DNA from: Paenibacillus dendritiformis
GTDB lineage: Bacteria; Bacillota; Bacilli; Paenibacillales; Paenibacillaceae
Direction: 5' to 3'
DNA: 37,660 nucleotides
Assembly: GCF_015845845.1 (NCBI RefSeq)
Contig: NZ_LDIG01000110.1
Location: 1-37,660 of the forward strand
This document shows, piece after piece, positions 17,651 through 31,600 of the stretch (the stretch's first letter is position 1; each line of letters begins with the position of its first letter). A program made the position numbers and the translations under genes. The notes under the pieces are model-generated. The model did no database searches. It saw only the letters and a list, made by a program, of their open reading frames with translations, and had not been told where the DNA came from.

Positions 17651-20600
17651 GATGATGACCACCCGCCCGCCTGCTGCAGGGCCCGAGATCGAGCCGGCGC
17701 CATGGCAAGAAGTCTACCCTGCCTCTTCGATCCAAAGCCGTCTGTATATCGTGCAGCAGTTCGAAAATGCGGGCACCAGCTACAATATGCCGATCATGCT
17801 CAAGCTGGACGGCGCGCTCGATGCCGCCAGACTGGAAAAAGCGCTGCATCGCTTAATCGCGCGGCACGAAGTCCTCAGGACTTCCTTCGAGATGAGAGAC
17901 GGAGAACTCGTTCAGCGGGTGCATCTCCCGGATAGCATCCTGCCGTCACTCATCCACCACGGGATAGAAGCGAGCCCGGGCGATGAGGATGCGGGGTTAA
18001 GCCGCTTCGCCAGCCAATTTGTGAGACCGTTCGACTTGGCGGCGGCCCCTCTTTTCCGCGCGGCGCTTCTGCGGCTGGCGCCGCAGCGCCATGTTCTGCT
18101 GCTGGATATGCATCATATCGTGGCTGACGGCATGTCCGTCGGGATTTTGCTCGACGATCTGATCCGACTGTACGAGGGGCGGGAGCTTCCGGATCTGCGC
18201 ATTCAATACAAGGACTACGCTGTCTGGGAAGACGCCAGGGGCGGAAGCGGGGACGACAAGAACGAGCAATATTGGATAACCAGGTTCCAGCAGGCTCCTC
18301 CCGTGGTTGAATTGCCTACGGATCATGTGCGTCCGGCCGTGCGCACCTTTACGGGCAGCCGCATGACCGTAGAGGTGGATCCCGATCTGGCTGCCAGATT
18401 GAAGACGGCCGCAGCCGCAAGACATGACACCTTGTTCATGATCATGACGGGAGCCTATCACATTCTCCTGGCCAAATATTCAGGGGAAGAGGACATCGTT
18501 GTCGGAACCCCTTTCGCATGCCGAGAGGTTCTCAAGGAGGAGCCGGTGGCAGGCATGTTCGCCAATACGCTGGCCCTGCGGACCCATCCTTCCGCCGGGA
18601 TGAAGGTCGGCGACTATCTCGATTCCGTACGCAAGCTGGTCCTCGAGGCATTCGAGCATGGCGCTTTTCCTTTGCAGAAGCTGATCAACCGGTTATCTCT
18701 TCCGTTCGATTCAAGCCGTCATCCGCTTTTTGATACGATGTTCGTCGTGGAGGATGAAGGAGTGGGCCGTTATAAGCTGCCAGGCCTGTCCATCGCCTGC
18801 TCGGAATGGGATCATGGCACCTCCAAATTCGACATGACCTGGGTCTGCACTTCCTCCGATCAAGGGATCCAACTGGCCATCGAATATCGCAACAACCTGT
18901 GGCAGCCGGCCACCATGCGGCGGATGGCGCAGCATTATATTCATATTTTGACGCAAATGCTGGATCGGCCCCAACTGGCCATCGGCGAGCTGGAGCTGTT
19001 GACCGAGCCCGAGAAGATGCAGCTTGAAGCATGGAATTCGACAGACATGCCTTATCCCCGTCATCTGTCCGTGGCGGATCTTTTTGAGCGGCAGTGCGCC
19101 CGGAACGGGCAGGCCGAGGCGGTCGTTATGAATTCCCGAAGGCTCACTTATCAGTCCCTTAATGAGAAGGCTAACCAGCTGGCCTGGTATTTAATCGCGA
19201 AAGGCGCGAAGCCGGGAGAGACCGTTGGCCTCCTGATGAACCGTTCTCCGGCGATGATTATCGCCATCCTGGCCGTTGTCAAGACGGGAGCGGCTTATGT
19301 GCCGCTGGATCCGACCTTCCCGCCGGAACGAATGCGATTCATGCTGGGGGATAGCGATGCCAAGCAGGTGATTGTGGCAGAGGATTGCGGCATACCGGGC
19401 TTCGGAGGAGAATCGATTCCCTACCGGGAGGACATCTGGGGCTCCCTGCCCGTTCATAATCCGGAGCGGAAGCATCGCCCTGCTCCCGAAGACGCTTTGT
19501 ACATCATGTATACGTCGGGTTCGACGGGGATGCCCAAAGGAGTCGTAACGACGCACCGGAATGTCGTCAAGACGGTGATGAATAACGGCTATGTGGAGAT
19601 TACGGGAGAAGACCGTCTCCTGCAAGTATCCAATTACGCCTTTGACGGAGCTACCTTTGATATCTACGGCGCCCTGCTGCATGGCGCGACTCTTGTTCTC
19701 ATTGAACGGGACAAGCTGCTGCAAGCCGCTGAACTGGCCGAAGTGATCCGTCGGCAGAACATTTCGGTGCTCTTTATGACCACGGCGTTATTTAATACGC
19801 TTGTGGATCTCGAGATGGACTGTCTGGCAGGGACAAGGAAGGTGCTGTTCGGCGGAGAGAAGGTATCGCCCAGACATGTCAGGAAGGCGGCAGCCGCGCT
19901 TGGGGAAGACCGGCTTCTGCATATGTACGGCCCGACCGAAACCACCGTGTTCGCAACCTCCTGCTCCGTCGGCTTCGGAGAGCGCATTCCGATCGGCAGA
20001 CCGATTCATAATACGCGGGTGTATGTTCTGAACAAGGAAGGCAAGCGGCAGCCTGTCGGCGTGCCGGGAGAATTATACATCGGAGGGGAAGGGCTGGCTC
20101 GTGCCTATCTGGGGCAGCCCAAGTTGACAGCGGCCAGATTTGTGGACGATCCGTTCAGGCCCGGATCCCTTATGTACCGAACCGGGGATCTGGTGAAATG
20201 GCTTCCTGACGGCAACCTCGAGTTCATTGAACGGATCGATCGCCAGGTCAAGATCAGGGGGAACCGGATTGAACTGGGGGAAGTAGAGAGGCATGTGCGA
20301 CTGCTTCCGGGGATTACGGAAGCGGTTGTCGCCGCAAGCACGGACGAGCGGGGACATTCTTACCTATGCGCCTACGTGGTTCCTGACAAGAGCGGGACAT
20401 TCCATTCGGAACAACTCCCGCAATCGATTGCCGGCTGGAAGAATGAGCTGAGGCGCCAGCTCCCCGAATATATGGTGCCCACGGTTTTTTCGCTCCTGGA
20501 GACGCTGCCGCTGACGAGCAACGGCAAGGTGGACCGGGCAGCGCTGCCGGAGCCGTACCTGTCGCGGGAGGACAATTATGTCCCGGCCGAAAATGCGGCC

Positions 20601-23600
20601 CAGGCAAAGCTTATTCGCATCTGGGAAGATGTGCTGGGCACGACCGGAATAGGCATCTACGATCACTTCTTCGATGCCGGCGGGCACTCGCTGAAGGCGA
20701 TGCTGCTGGTTGGCAAAATACATCAGGAATTCAATGTAAAACTGTCCTTGCAGGATGTGTTTCACCTGCCGGTACTGGCGGATATGTCGGAATGGATCCG
20801 GCGTGCCGACCTGCAAATCCATCATGCGATTGCGGCGGCGCCAGAACAATCCGCGTATCCCTTGACCTCGGCCCAAAAGCAAATTTATTACGCCCAACAG
20901 TTCGAAAATGCCGGGACAAGCTACAATATGCCGATGCTTTTCGAAATTACGGGAGCGCTGGATACCGGTCGCCTTGAGGCCGCCTTTACCCGCGTTCTGG
21001 CGCGTCATGAAGCGCTGCGGACATCCATTCATATGGAAGCGGGCGAATTGTTCCAGCGTATTCACCGCCTGGATGAGGTGAAGTGGGAGCTTCTCAGACA
21101 TGACATCGGGACAGAGACGACAGATGACGACCGGAGCTTCAGGGATGATCTGCCGCTGTTAACGAAATGGATGGCTTCCTTTGTCCGGCCGTTTGAGCTG
21201 TCACAGGCGCCGCTCGTTCGGGCTGCTCTGCTTAGACGATCCGCGAATCGTCATTACCTGGCATTGGATATGCACCATATCGTGTCAGACGGCGTCTCTG
21301 CCGGAGTGATCTACGAAGAACTTCTTGGACTGTACCAGGGACTTCCCGTGAAGCCAATCCGTCTGCAATACAAGGATTATGCCGTGTGGGAACATCAACG
21401 GAGGGAGTCCCGCCAATTTATGGACAGCGAGCAGTTCTGGATGGAGCAATATTCGGACTATACCGGCACGCCGGAGCTTCCGCTTGACCGGCCGCGTCCC
21501 GCCGAGCGGTCCCGTCAGGGAGACACCTTCCGGCTTGCGCTGAGGGACGATCTCTTCCGCCGCTTGCAACAGGCCGCCGCAAGTTATAACGCGACTCTTT
21601 TTATTCTTCTCGTCTCGGCATACGGCACGCTTCTGTCCAAATATACCGGAGTAGAGGACATCGTGGTCGGAACCCCGGTTGCCGGCCGCGATCATGCGGA
21701 TATCGAGTCCACGGCGGGGATGTTCGTCAATACGTTAGCGCTGCGCCTTCAGCCTGAGGCCAGCCTTACGGCAGGCGAGTATATCGGAAGAGTCAAGGAA
21801 CGTGTGCTGGCTGCTTATGAGCACAGCGGCTATCCGCTGACTGACATGATCGAGAAGCTGCGCATTCCGTTTCGTCCATCGAGACATCCTCTGTTCGATA
21901 CGATGTTTGTGCTTCAGGATATGTCCCTGACCGCGAGAGAGCTGCGGGATATATCGGTTCGACCGCTGACCTGGCAGGGGCGCGAGGCCAAATTCGACAT
22001 GACGTGGGCCTGGCATCGGGAAGACGAGCAGCTTGTCGCGGATATCGAATACAGAACCGATTTGTGGGACAGGGACACGATTGAGCGGATGGCCGGGCAT
22101 TTCGAGCACTTGCTCGAACAAATGCTGGATCATGGCGAGGCCAAGCTGATGGAGCTCGAACTGCTGACACCGCCGGAGCATGACCTGCTTGCCTCGTGGA
22201 ATGACACCGAAGCCCCGTATCCCATCGAGATGACGGTCTTGTCCGCCTTCGAAGCGATCGTATCGGAACAGCCGAATCACCCTGCGCTTCGGTTTGGGGA
22301 CACGAGCATTTCCTACAGGGAATTGAACGAGCGGGCCAACCGCATGGCGGCTCACTTGTGGCGGCAGGGCATCAGGCCGGGCGATGCCGTCGGGCTGTTG
22401 GCGGAACGCCGACCGGAGATGATCATCGCCATTCTGGCGATATTGAAGACGGGAGGAGCGTACGTGCCGCTTGATCCAAGCTACCCGGAAGGAAGATTGG
22501 GCTACATGCTGCAAGATTGCGAAGCGAAATGGCTTGTGGCAGATGAGGAGAAAACCTTGGCGAATTACGCGGGAACCGTCATTGCGCTACGTGAACCGCA
22601 AATTTATGCCGAGGGAGCGTTCTCGTCTCCGAGAGCTTGGCCGGAAGCATCGGATCCGGTCTATATCATGTACACCTCCGGCTCTACAGGCCAGCCGAAG
22701 GGGGTGGTCACGACGCATGGCAATGTCGTGAACTTCTGTCGCAACCGGGCTTTTGTAGATATCGGCCCGGGGGACACCATCCTTCAATTGTCCAACTACG
22801 CCTTTGACGGATCGATCTTTGATATTTTTGGAGCGCTGCTTAACGGGGCGACACTGGTGCTGATGCCGAAGCGGCATTTCCAGAATGTGTCCTTGCTGGC
22901 CAAGCTCCTGGCCGATGAGTCGATTACCGTCTTGTTCATGACCACCGCGTTATTCAATACGCTGGCGGATTATGACATGAGCAGCCTCAAGGGCGTGCGC
23001 AAGCTGCTGGTCGGAGGGGAGGCGGCGTCGCTCAAGCACATCCTCAAAGGATTGGACGAACTGGGAGAGGGACGGATTCTGAATTGCTACGGCCCGACGG
23101 AAACGACGGTAATTGCCACGATGTATGAGGTGGACAATCGGGTAAGAGAGACCAAGCGCGTGCCGATTGGGCGAGCTGTTCATAATGTCCGTATATACGT
23201 GCTGAATCGGTGGGACAAGCTTCAGCCGATCGGCGTTCCGGGCGAGCTGTGCATTGCCGGCGACGGACTCGCTGCAGGCTATCTGGGAAGGCCCGAGCTG
23301 ACGGAGGAGAAGTTTGCAAGCGGCGTGGTGCCGGGAGAAGAGCGCATCTACCGGACGGGAGATCTGGTGCGTTGGCTGCCGGACGGGAATCTCGAATATG
23401 TAGGCAGGATCGATCGTCAAGTCAAAATACGCGGCAACCGGATTGAACTCGAAGAGGTGGAGGAAGCCGTCGCGTCCTTGTCTATAGTGAGCGAAGCGGC
23501 GATTGTTGCGCATCGGGACGAGCAGGGCCATTCCATGCTGGCCGCCTATGTGGTGCCGACAGGCGATGTCTCCGGAGCGACCGAAGATTTCGAAGCCGCC

Positions 23601-26600
23601 TGGAGGGCGGAACTGAAGCGGCGGCTGCCGGAATACATGCTTCCTTCGGTATTCATTGTGCTGGACGTCATGCCGCTCACGCCGAACGGCAAGGTGGATC
23701 GGCAAGCGTTGGTCAAGCGCGAACTTGTCGGAACGGCTTCTCGCAGCGCCCCTTCCTCCGATACGGAGAAAGAGCTTGCAGCACTGTGGTCAGAGCTCCT
23801 CGGCGCAGCTTCGATCGGGTCTCAAGACCATTTCTTCGAGCTGGGAGGCCATTCGCTGAAGGCGATGGTGCTGGTGGCGCAAATCAGCAAGCGCTGGGGC
23901 GTGAAGCTTTCCCTACCGGAATTGTTCCATGCCGCCACGCTGGGTGAAATGGCCCGCTTGATCGAGGAGAGCGCGGCGGAGGAATACGAAGCTATCCCGC
24001 ATGCGCCGGAGCAAGCAACATATCCGGTCTCGTCGCCGCAAAAGAGGCTTTATCTCGTCGAGGAGTTCGAGGAGACAGGAACGAGCTACAATATGCCGGT
24101 GGCGCTAAGGCTGACGGGGAATGCCGATGCGAATAGACTCGAGCTGGCGCTGCTAGGTTTGATTCGCCGCCATGAAGCGCTGAGAACAAGTTATGTGATG
24201 ATGGACGGCGAGGTTAGACAGCGCGTTCATGCGATGACAGAAATCAAGTGGCGGCTCGACAGGGAGCCTGATTCGAACTTGGCACCAGGCCTGTCCGGCG
24301 CCGCTCTGATCCATTCCTTGATCCGCGGCTTTGTGCGCCCTTTTGATCTGAGCGCCGCACCGCTGCTGAGAGCGGCTCTGTACACCCTTTCCGAGGGCGA
24401 TCATCTGTTCATTATGGATACTCATCATATCGTCTCGGATGGAATGACGACAGGAATTTTATATCGGGATCTCATCAAGCTGTATCAGGGAGACGCGCTG
24501 GATGCGATGCGGATTCAGTTCAAAGATTACGCCGTCTGGCTGGAGAATCGTCACAAGGAAGCCGCCCGCTTGGCCAGTGAGCGGTACTGGCTTGACAAAT
24601 TCAAGGAAGCGCCTCCCGTTATCGATGTGCTGACGGAAGGAATCCGCCTGCCGCGGCGTCAATTCGCCGGCGGTACGCATGCGTTTGAACTGGACCCGGA
24701 ATTGTACCGGAAGCTGAAGGACCTCGCGGCACAATCGAATGCGACGCTCTTTATGGTGCTGTTGGCCGCCTATTATGTGCTGCTGTCCAAATATACGGGA
24801 GAAAAGGATATTGTCGTCGGCACGCCTATTGCCGGAAGAGATCACGCGGACGTCGCTTCCGTGGCCGGCATGTTTGTCAATACGCTTGCGCTGCGGCATG
24901 CGCCGGAAGGCCGCTATCAGGTTCAGGAATGGATCGGGCGGGTTCGAGAGGACACGCTGCTCGCCTTTGAGCATGGGAGCTATCCGTTGGATGAACTGGT
25001 TGAGAAGCTGCGCATCGAACGGGATCCGAGCCGCAACCCTTTATTCGACACTATGTTTGTCCTGCAGGATGCGAAGCCTGAGACGATTCATCTGCCTAAT
25101 CTGAGCATTGAGCCGATAGAGTGGCATAGCGGCATGGCCAAGTTCGACATGACCTGGGTCGTGGATGAAGATACAGACCTCCTTCGCATGACGGTCGAGT
25201 ATAGAACCGACTTATATTCGGCTTCTCAGATAAAACGGATGACAGAGCACTATGCGCATGTCCTGAGCCAGATGGCCGATCGCCCCGCTATGCTCCTGCG
25301 CGAAGTGCGCTTGATTACGGATGAGGAAGCGAACCGGATTTTGTATGAGTTTAACGATACCGATGCCGATTATCCGCGAGAGGCCACGATCCATCAGCTG
25401 TTTGAAGCACAGGCGGCCCTCCGGCCGCAGCATCCGGCGCTCCGGTTCTTGAATCAATCCATAACGTACCAGGAGCTTGACGCGCTGGCTGAGCGGCTGG
25501 CGGATGTGCTTCGCTTCCAAGGAATACGTCCAGGGGATCGCATCGGTCTGCTGGCGGACCGGTCTATCGAAATGATCGCAGCCATTATCGGAATTTTGAA
25601 GGCGGGCGGCGCCTACGTGCCTATCGACCCTTCTTACCCGGATGAGCGAGTGTCCTATATGCTCGATCACAGCGGAGCCCGCATCGTGATCGCCGCTTCC
25701 GGCAGAAGCATCTCCGGCTATGCCGGCCTGTCGATTCCATTGGACGGGGACGCCTGGGCCGAATGCGTCCGCGCGGCCGGCGCCGCAGAGCTCGCGCAAG
25801 CCGAGATTCCGCCGGATCCAGCCGCTATGCCGGCTTATGTCATGTATACTTCCGGCTCAACGGGCAAGCCCAAAGGCGTGATTACGACGCATCGGAACAT
25901 TGTCAAGACGGTTCGCAATAACGGCTTTATCGAGCTGGGCGCGGAGGATCGCATCCTTCAGCTGTCCAATTATGCCTTTGACGGCTCGACCTTTGACATT
26001 TTCGGCGCATTATTGAACGGAGCCACGCTTGTGCTTATCGCCAAAGGCGACGTCCTGGATATGGCTGAACTGGCGGCAACGATCGAAAGGGAGCGCATTA
26101 CGTCCTTTTTTGCAACCACCAGCCTCTTCAATGCTATGGTCGACTACAATGTTGCTTGTCTGGCATCGATTCGCCGGGCATTTATAGGGGGAGAGACGGC
26201 TTCCAGAGCTCATATGCTGAGAGCTTATGAATATCTGGGACCCCATCGCATTGCCAACGCCTACGGTCCTACGGAGACAACGGTATTCGCGACGACGTAT
26301 AACGTAGACGAAGGTTTGCAAGCTATGGACACGGTGCCGATCGGCCGTCCGATCCATAATACGAAGACCTATGTTGTCGACCCGGACGGCCATTTATTGC
26401 CGGTCGGAATCGCCGGCGAGCTCCTTATCGCCGGAGACGGCCTGGCGCAACAGTATTTGGGAGATCCGGAGCTTACGAACGCCAGATTTGTCACGGTTCC
26501 TTGGTTGGGCGAAGAACGCGCATATCGAACGGGAGACAGAGTCCGATGGCTTGCGGATGGAAAGCTTGAGTTTATTTCCAGAATGGACGACCAGGTCAAG

Positions 26601-28541
26601 ATCCGCGGCCATCGCATCGAGCCCGGGGAGATTGAAGCGAGGCTGCTTGAGCATCCGGGGATCAAGGAGGCCGCAGTCCTTGCCCGCAGGGAGGAGAAGG
26701 GGCATTACCTGTGCGCGTATCTCGTGTCGCCGGAAGGGTTCAACGATAAGGAGCTGCGAAAATATTTAGAAGAGCGGTTGCCGGAATATATGGTTCCTTC
26801 CTACTTCGTCCCGATGGAACAGCTTCCGCTAACCCGCAATGGCAAGCTGGATCGGCGCTCTTTGCCGGAGCCGGATATCAGCCAGCTTCAGCAATCCTAT
26901 GTTCCTCCCGGGACAGAAAATGAGAAAATTCTGGCCGAGGTATGGTCGGAGGTGCTTGGCATCAAGCGCATCGGTACGGAGGACAACTATTTCGTGCTTG
27001 GCGGAGATTCCATTAAGTCCATTCAGATCGTCTCCAAGCTTGCCAAGTACAATCGCAAGCTTCAGGTCAAGCACTTGATGCTGCATCCAACCATTGCCGA
27101 ATGCGCACCGTATGTGGAATACGCGGAAGAGCACCGTTCAAATGACCGGCAAAGCCCGGTAACGGGCGAGCTCCCGCTGACGCCGATTCAGCGCTGGTTT
27201 TTTGAGCGGGAGTTCGAATGCGAGGAGCACTGGAACCAATCCATGATGCTGTATAACCGGCAGGGATGGGATCAGAACACGGTAAGGAAGGCGTTCGATC
27301 GGCTGGTGGAGCATCATGACGCGCTGCGAACCCGGTTCCGCCGGGAGAAGGAAGGGATCGTCCAGACCATTTTCGGGCTGGAGGAAGGACCTTACTATGC
27401 ACTCGATGTGTACGAGACGGACAGCGGGGATGTAGCCGCGGCGAGAATAGAAAGTCTGGCCTCCGAGATTCAGTCCGCCTTGAACATAGAAGGTATGCTT
27501 ATCAGGCTGGGCCTGTTCAAAACAGACCAGGGCGATCATTTGCTAATCATCATTCATCATTTACTTATCGACGGAGTATCCTGGCGCATCCTTCTGGAAG
27601 ATTTTCAACAGATTTACCACTCCCTGCGCGCGGGGGAACAGCCGGCGCTTCCTCCCAAAACGGATTCTTATCTGGAATGGAGCCGGCAGCTCCTCAAATA
27701 TGCGGGCGAGGAACAAGCGCTTCGCGAATTGCCCTATTGGCGCAAGCTGCATAAGCGATTCGCGGACCTTCCAGTCCGCAAGGTGGAAGCCTGCACGTAC
27801 CGGAACAGCAGAACGGTCGCCATCGAGCTGGAGGAGCCGGTTACGCGCAAGCTTCTGACAGAGGCGCATCGAGCCTATCATACCGAGGTCATCGATCTGC
27901 TGCTGGCCGCTCTTGCTCTTACGTACGAGGAGGACACGGTAATTTGCCTCGAAGGACACGGAAGGGAGGAGGGCATGGTACAGGCGGACGTGACAAGAAC
28001 TATCGGATGGTTCACTTCCATGTATCCTGTTTTGTTGTCCCTGCCTTCCCGCGAGTTGGCTGATGCCGTGCGAAGCGTGAAGGAAATGCTGCGCGGCATA
28101 CCGGCAAAAGGGGCCGGTTACGCCATACTTAAATATTTGACGCCTGAGTTCCGCGAAGAGGTGGACATCCTGCGGGAAGAGCCTGACATTGTATTTAATT
28201 ATTTGGGTCAGTTCGATGACATCACGGATGAGGACAAGCCAGCCCTGTCGCCTCTGCCAATGGGGGATCTAATCAGTCCGCTGAACCGGATGTCTCATCT
28301 GGAGGAGTGGAACTGCGTCGTCAGCGAAGGCCGCTTCCGGCTTACGCTTCGTTATCATCCCCAGGCGGTGGATGAGGATACGGCGCAGCGCAGAGTGACA
28401 GCCTACGCTTCGCATCTGCTGTCCTTGATTGAGCACTGCTTGAACCGGGAAGATGAGCAGTTTACGCCTAGCGATTTTACCGATGCTGACCTGACCTTCG
28501 ATGAACTGGACGACATCTCGGATATCGTCAGCAAGCTGTAA
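15057..28541 (+). CDS. Four-module NRPS: C(C-lobe)-A-T-C-A-T-C-A-T-C-A-T-E
   Basis: The ORF is 4,494 aa. Residues 1-265 are the C-terminal lobe of the condensation domain begun in the previous ORF. Four modules follow. Adenylation YTSGSTG motifs are at 440, 1485, 2539 and 3597; A10 lysines at 776, 1824, 2879 and 3930; carrier serines at 830, 1878, 2933 and 3985; internal condensation HH pairs at 1019, 2073 and 3123. The last carrier has LGGDSIK, typical before an epimerase. Residues ~4040-4470 form an epimerization domain (HHLLIDG at 4167, EGHGREE). The C-terminal tail ([18 protein letters not shown]) looks like a communication-mediating donor helix. The pockets are hydrophobic, so branched aliphatic residues are predicted, the fifth in D form. 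No stops interrupt the frame. The TTG start is unlikely to reflect a free-standing protein. Confidence 0.92.
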   Translation: MLSPLRSSYKDYVIEQLAIAANADMADYWRNELRGYGKFAFPEPPALSAGQPPYTSVTPLSPELYDSLTLAAQHQRVTVKSLCLAAYVGTLYQFSYENDILIGLVENGRPVRDDGARILGCFLNTVPLRTAIHPSMSWGELVQAVHRKQQELKHYGRMSLVQILHAAGEQSSQGNPLFDTAFNFIDFHVYESVQPGLFEFMPYSFERTNTMLDFSVSVTLGELSVKMVSSYEQSFTDRILDVYVRVLDCLIHRAERMIDTEDIMTREEKELLRSFNDYGAEYPRDAAITDRFRQQIWLHAKRPALIMGERELTYEELGARVDNLACKLLEEGITPGQTVGLIAERSFEMITAIFAILRIGCAYVPLDPEFPDERLNRILADSQAEWLLAEDDLAVDGFKGNRISLTCGLCIPEDGAADGASARMLAAIPVLPDSLAYIMYTSGSTGQPKGVRTTHRNIVKTSVNNGFNDITETDRILQLSNYAFDGSTYEIYGALLNGAALVLIPRQDALNVAELAKTLERQRITSAFMTSVVFNTVVDWDIQCLKQVRRLFFGGEAASRRHVIKALNYLGERRIANGYGPTETTVFATAYPVDKQLLQHGSVPIGKPVHNTRAYVLNQAGQLQPVGVPGELYIAGEGLAQGYQGRPDLTGERFVPCPFEAGERMYKTGDLARWLPDGNLEYMGRIDQQVKIRGNRVELGEIENKLAEMESIREAAVMAERDHQGHSYLCAYVVPADAAAAPVLEWKRKLRQALPEYMVPSTFITLEALPLTLNGKLDRKALPEVPVQRGDSYSAPANAYEAKLARIWEEVLHIQHIGMEAHFFEIGGHSLKAMLLVAKIQKETGYNMSLQDVFQMPTIREMAQWMMTTRPPAAGPEIEPAPWQEVYPASSIQSRLYIVQQFENAGTSYNMPIMLKLDGALDAARLEKALHRLIARHEVLRTSFEMRDGELVQRVHLPDSILPSLIHHGIEASPGDEDAGLSRFASQFVRPFDLAAAPLFRAALLRLAPQRHVLLLDMHHIVADGMSVGILLDDLIRLYEGRELPDLRIQYKDYAVWEDARGGSGDDKNEQYWITRFQQAPPVVELPTDHVRPAVRTFTGSRMTVEVDPDLAARLKTAAAARHDTLFMIMTGAYHILLAKYSGEEDIVVGTPFACREVLKEEPVAGMFANTLALRTHPSAGMKVGDYLDSVRKLVLEAFEHGAFPLQKLINRLSLPFDSSRHPLFDTMFVVEDEGVGRYKLPGLSIACSEWDHGTSKFDMTWVCTSSDQGIQLAIEYRNNLWQPATMRRMAQHYIHILTQMLDRPQLAIGELELLTEPEKMQLEAWNSTDMPYPRHLSVADLFERQCARNGQAEAVVMNSRRLTYQSLNEKANQLAWYLIAKGAKPGETVGLLMNRSPAMIIAILAVVKTGAAYVPLDPTFPPERMRFMLGDSDAKQVIVAEDCGIPGFGGESIPYREDIWGSLPVHNPERKHRPAPEDALYIMYTSGSTGMPKGVVTTHRNVVKTVMNNGYVEITGEDRLLQVSNYAFDGATFDIYGALLHGATLVLIERDKLLQAAELAEVIRRQNISVLFMTTALFNTLVDLEMDCLAGTRKVLFGGEKVSPRHVRKAAAALGEDRLLHMYGPTETTVFATSCSVGFGERIPIGRPIHNTRVYVLNKEGKRQPVGVPGELYIGGEGLARAYLGQPKLTAARFVDDPFRPGSLMYRTGDLVKWLPDGNLEFIERIDRQVKIRGNRIELGEVERHVRLLPGITEAVVAASTDERGHSYLCAYVVPDKSGTFHSEQLPQSIAGWKNELRRQLPEYMVPTVFSLLETLPLTSNGKVDRAALPEPYLSREDNYVPAENAAQAKLIRIWEDVLGTTGIGIYDHFFDAGGHSLKAMLLVGKIHQEFNVKLSLQDVFHLPVLADMSEWIRRADLQIHHAIAAAPEQSAYPLTSAQKQIYYAQQFENAGTSYNMPMLFEITGALDTGRLEAAFTRVLARHEALRTSIHMEAGELFQRIHRLDEVKWELLRHDIGTETTDDDRSFRDDLPLLTKWMASFVRPFELSQAPLVRAALLRRSANRHYLALDMHHIVSDGVSAGVIYEELLGLYQGLPVKPIRLQYKDYAVWEHQRRESRQFMDSEQFWMEQYSDYTGTPELPLDRPRPAERSRQGDTFRLALRDDLFRRLQQAAASYNATLFILLVSAYGTLLSKYTGVEDIVVGTPVAGRDHADIESTAGMFVNTLALRLQPEASLTAGEYIGRVKERVLAAYEHSGYPLTDMIEKLRIPFRPSRHPLFDTMFVLQDMSLTARELRDISVRPLTWQGREAKFDMTWAWHREDEQLVADIEYRTDLWDRDTIERMAGHFEHLLEQMLDHGEAKLMELELLTPPEHDLLASWNDTEAPYPIEMTVLSAFEAIVSEQPNHPALRFGDTSISYRELNERANRMAAHLWRQGIRPGDAVGLLAERRPEMIIAILAILKTGGAYVPLDPSYPEGRLGYMLQDCEAKWLVADEEKTLANYAGTVIALREPQIYAEGAFSSPRAWPEASDPVYIMYTSGSTGQPKGVVTTHGNVVNFCRNRAFVDIGPGDTILQLSNYAFDGSIFDIFGALLNGATLVLMPKRHFQNVSLLAKLLADESITVLFMTTALFNTLADYDMSSLKGVRKLLVGGEAASLKHILKGLDELGEGRILNCYGPTETTVIATMYEVDNRVRETKRVPIGRAVHNVRIYVLNRWDKLQPIGVPGELCIAGDGLAAGYLGRPELTEEKFASGVVPGEERIYRTGDLVRWLPDGNLEYVGRIDRQVKIRGNRIELEEVEEAVASLSIVSEAAIVAHRDEQGHSMLAAYVVPTGDVSGATEDFEAAWRAELKRRLPEYMLPSVFIVLDVMPLTPNGKVDRQALVKRELVGTASRSAPSSDTEKELAALWSELLGAASIGSQDHFFELGGHSLKAMVLVAQISKRWGVKLSLPELFHAATLGEMARLIEESAAEEYEAIPHAPEQATYPVSSPQKRLYLVEEFEETGTSYNMPVALRLTGNADANRLELALLGLIRRHEALRTSYVMMDGEVRQRVHAMTEIKWRLDREPDSNLAPGLSGAALIHSLIRGFVRPFDLSAAPLLRAALYTLSEGDHLFIMDTHHIVSDGMTTGILYRDLIKLYQGDALDAMRIQFKDYAVWLENRHKEAARLASERYWLDKFKEAPPVIDVLTEGIRLPRRQFAGGTHAFELDPELYRKLKDLAAQSNATLFMVLLAAYYVLLSKYTGEKDIVVGTPIAGRDHADVASVAGMFVNTLALRHAPEGRYQVQEWIGRVREDTLLAFEHGSYPLDELVEKLRIERDPSRNPLFDTMFVLQDAKPETIHLPNLSIEPIEWHSGMAKFDMTWVVDEDTDLLRMTVEYRTDLYSASQIKRMTEHYAHVLSQMADRPAMLLREVRLITDEEANRILYEFNDTDADYPREATIHQLFEAQAALRPQHPALRFLNQSITYQELDALAERLADVLRFQGIRPGDRIGLLADRSIEMIAAIIGILKAGGAYVPIDPSYPDERVSYMLDHSGARIVIAASGRSISGYAGLSIPLDGDAWAECVRAAGAAELAQAEIPPDPAAMPAYVMYTSGSTGKPKGVITTHRNIVKTVRNNGFIELGAEDRILQLSNYAFDGSTFDIFGALLNGATLVLIAKGDVLDMAELAATIERERITSFFATTSLFNAMVDYNVACLASIRRAFIGGETASRAHMLRAYEYLGPHRIANAYGPTETTVFATTYNVDEGLQAMDTVPIGRPIHNTKTYVVDPDGHLLPVGIAGELLIAGDGLAQQYLGDPELTNARFVTVPWLGEERAYRTGDRVRWLADGKLEFISRMDDQVKIRGHRIEPGEIEARLLEHPGIKEAAVLARREEKGHYLCAYLVSPEGFNDKELRKYLEERLPEYMVPSYFVPMEQLPLTRNGKLDRRSLPEPDISQLQQSYVPPGTENEKILAEVWSEVLGIKRIGTEDNYFVLGGDSIKSIQIVSKLAKYNRKLQVKHLMLHPTIAECAPYVEYAEEHRSNDRQSPVTGELPLTPIQRWFFEREFECEEHWNQSMMLYNRQGWDQNTVRKAFDRLVEHHDALRTRFRREKEGIVQTIFGLEEGPYYALDVYETDSGDVAAARIESLASEIQSALNIEGMLIRLGLFKTDQGDHLLIIIHHLLIDGVSWRILLEDFQQIYHSLRAGEQPALPPKTDSYLEWSRQLLKYAGEEQALRELPYWRKLHKRFADLPVRKVEACTYRNSRTVAIELEEPVTRKLLTEAHRAYHTEVIDLLLAALALTYEEDTVICLEGHGREEGMVQADVTRTIGWFTSMYPVLLSLPSRELADAVRSVKEMLRGIPAKGAGYAILKYLTPEFREEVDILREEPDIVFNYLGQFDDITDEDKPALSPLPMGDLISPLNRMSHLEEWNCVVSEGRFRLTLRYHPQAVDEDTAQRRVTAYASHLLSLIEHCLNREDEQFTPSDFTDADLTFDELDDISDIVSKL
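17710..20790 (+). other. NRPS module 3: C-A-T, code DGFFLGMVF (Ile-like)
   Basis: The condensation domain is of the L-donor type ([13 protein letters not shown]) with HHIVADG. The pocket differs from the known Ile code DGFFLGVVY at two positions. The carrier core is AGGHSLK. Confidence 0.6.
20850..23960 (+). other. NRPS module 4: C-A-T, code DGFFLGCVI
   Basis: HHIVSDG condensation motif and LGGHSLK carrier core. The pocket shares the first six positions with the Ile code; Cys at position 322 and Ile at 331 are unusual. An aliphatic residue is predicted. Confidence 0.55.
24010..28500 (+). other. NRPS module 5: C-A-T-E, code DGFFFGAVF, D-residue
   Basis: The epimerization domain (about 27165-28500) with [13 protein letters not shown] indicates a D-configured residue. 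The pocket is hydrophobic with Phe at positions 278 and 299. The carrier before the epimerase has the expected LGGDSIK. Confidence 0.7.
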
Positions 28542-28548
28542 GCTTACG

Positions 28549-28617
28549 TGCAGGAAACGAATCTCCGCCATGTGCGGGCCGTTTCCTGCATGTTTCCCCA
28601 TGTGATGTATGTGGGGT
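28549..28617 (+). repeat. Hairpin-rich spacer between two NRPS genes
   Basis: An 11-bp perfect stem TGCAGGAAACG/CGTTTCCTGCA (28549-28559 with 28580-28590) encloses CCGC/GCGG (28565-28568 with 28574-28577). A second smaller hairpin, CCCCA/TGGGG, follows. There is no T-run, so it is not a standard terminator. It may stabilise or partly attenuate the long transcript ahead of the next synthetase gene. Confidence 0.6.
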
Positions 28618-28649
28618 ATCATGATTCGTCAGGAAGGACGTGAGGGAAG

Positions 28650-31600
28650 ATGAGCAAGCCGGACATCGCCGACATATATCCATTATCGCCTATGCAGGAA
28701 GCTCTGCTTTTTCATTCGCTTTACGACCAGGGAGATGTATATTTTGAACAAATGATTTTTACGCTGGAAGGAAGCGTGAATATCCGGGCATTGGAGTCCA
28801 GCTTGAATGCCGTCATTCGCCGTTACGATATTCTTCGGACCATTTTTATTCATGACAAGATCAACAGGCCCAGGCAGGTGGTGCTCAAAGAACGGCCGCT
28901 CCAGCTCGAAGTCGTCGATGTATCGGAACGGAGCAAGGCTGAGCAGCGCGATTTCATTCAGCGGCTTGCCGAAGAGGACAGACAACGCGCCTTCGATCTG
29001 TCCAAGGATCTGCTGCTTCGCCTCAAGCTGATCAAGACGGGGGAATCCGTGTATGATCTGATCTGGAGCAATCATCATATTTTGCTGGATGGATGGTGTC
29101 TGGGAATCCTGTTCCAGGAGTGGTTTTCTTTATATAAGGAAGAGAACCACGGAGCGAAGGCCCGGCTCCCGCGCGTCATTCCGTACAAGAACTATATTCG
29201 ATGGCTCGAATCGCGCGATCAGACGGAAGCGCGGAAGTATTGGCGGAACTATTTATCAGGCTACGAGGCCGTCGAGGTTCTCCCTGTCCAACGTACGGCC
29301 TTGCACAAGGAAGCTCCCCGCATCGAGGAAATAACGTTCAATCTTGGCACGGAGCTTACGGAACGGCTTGTTTCCTTATCCCGGAGGTATCAGGTCACGA
29401 TGAACAGTTTGTTCCAGACCGTGTGGGGAGTCATACTTCACTATTACAGCGACGCCGAGGATGTGGTCTTCGGATCCGTCGTGTCGGGCAGATCTCCCTC
29501 CATCCCGGATGTGGAGAAGATCGTCGGATTGATGATCAATGCCGTTCCGGTCAGAATACAAGCCGCGCCGGATCAATCCTTTGCCCAATTGCTGATGAAG
29601 ACACATCAAAATGGGATCTTGTCCGAGGAGCACAGCTTTCTCTCTCTGGCGGAGATTCAGTCGGAAACCGGAATTTCACCCCTGTTCAATCACATCTTGG
29701 TATATGAAAACTACCCTTCCAGCGAGAGCATGTTCGATACGGACAAACTGGACCTGGGCTTCAAAATTACCTCCATCGAAGCTTTCGAGCACACCAATTA
29801 TGATTTGAATATATCCATCGGTCCTGGCGCAGAGTTGCGTGTCAAAATGAACTATAACAATCAGGTCTATTCCGCGGACGCGATCGAACGGTTATTCCGC
29901 CATTTGGAACGCGTCAGCCTGCAAGTAACGGCCGATCCGGACAGGAAGCTGTCGGATATCGAGGTGCTTACGCCGCAGGAAAAATGGAATATAGCCGCGT
30001 TCAACGAGACTGCCGCAGATTATCCGCGGGAACGGACGCTCGTGGATCTGTTCGTCGCCCAAGCGCTGCAGCATCCGGATCATCCTGCTGTCGTCTTCGG
30101 CAGCGAGCAGTGGACCTATTCGGAGCTTCATGAGCGATCCGAGCAATGGGCAAGGGGCTTGCAGCGGCGAGGCGTCGCAATCGGCGATGTGGTCGGACTT
30201 GCCGCGCGCCGTTCGGCGGATATGATCGCCGGCATGCTTGCCGTACTCAAAGCAGGGGCCGCCTATATTCCGCTCGATCCCGATTTCCCGGAAGAGCGGC
30301 TGACCGGCATCCTCAACGACAGCGGCGCGAGGCACCTGTTCCTGTTGACGGCGATTCATCTTCCCGGGTTCCAAGGGGAGACCATCCTGGCCGGCGACTT
30401 GGAGCCGGCAGGAGACGACGATGCCCGGACGGCACCGGCATGCGGTCTGGAACTGAGCCCGGACAGCCCTGCCTATATCATCTATACGTCCGGTTCTACC
30501 GGACAACCGAAGGGAGTCGTGGCCACCCACAGAAACGTGGCGAAAACCATTCTTAACAACGGTTATGTTCAACTGGACAAGACCGACCGGATATTGCAAA
30601 TATCCAATTATGCCTTCGATGGCGCAACCTTCGACATCTACGGCGCATTGCTGCATGGCGCCACGCTTGTGCTCCTGTCCCGGGAAGAGCTATTAAGCGC
30701 GGAATTGCTGGCGGCGTCCTTTGATAAATACTCCATTAGTGTGGCCTTTATGACCACGGCGCTGTTCAACGCGTTGGTCGACTGGGATCCGAATTGCTTC
30801 AAGAATCTTCGCCACGTCTTGTTCGGTGGGGAAAAAGGGTCGGTAAAGCATGTGAACAAGGCGCTGGCCGCCCTCGGGCCAGGACGCCTGCTTCATATGT
30901 ACGGACCGACGGAAACCACGGTATATGCGACCTGTCATGCGGTAACACAGCCGGATACGCTTCCTATCGGCCGTCCGATTCATAATACGACCGCGTATGT
31001 GCTCAATCGGCGCCGGCAACCGATGCCCGCAGGAGTGCCGGGCGAGCTCTATATCGGCGGCGAGGGGCTTGCACTAGGATACCGGGGTCAGCCTGAACGG
31101 ACAGCCGAACGGTTCATTGCGAATCCTTTCTCGCCGGGAGAAAGGCTGTACAGGACCGGGGATCGGGTCCGCATGCTGCCGGACGGGACGATAGATTTTC
31201 TCGAGCGGATAGACCAGCAGCTCAAGATTCGGGGACACCGGATCGAGCCGGGTGAGATTGCCGAGGTATTGAAAGCTCTTCCCGGCGTGCAGGACGGATT
31301 AGTCATTCCGTGGCGGGACAAGCAGGGCCATGACTGCCTATGCGCCTATATCGTGCCTGCCGGCGGCGTTTCCGCCTCCGAAGAGGACGCGCAAGCGAAC
31401 GGACACGAGCAGATACAGAGCTGGCGGAAGGCATTGAAGGAGCGCCTGCCCGATTATATGATTCCGGCATCGTTTCAGATAGTAGAGTCGTTTCCGTTGA
31501 CCCCGAACGGGAAGGTGGATCGCCTAAGACTTCCCGAACCGCGGATGCCGGTTCAGGGAGCGCGTGTTCCGCTGACGGATGACACGGAGGCGGCGCTTGC

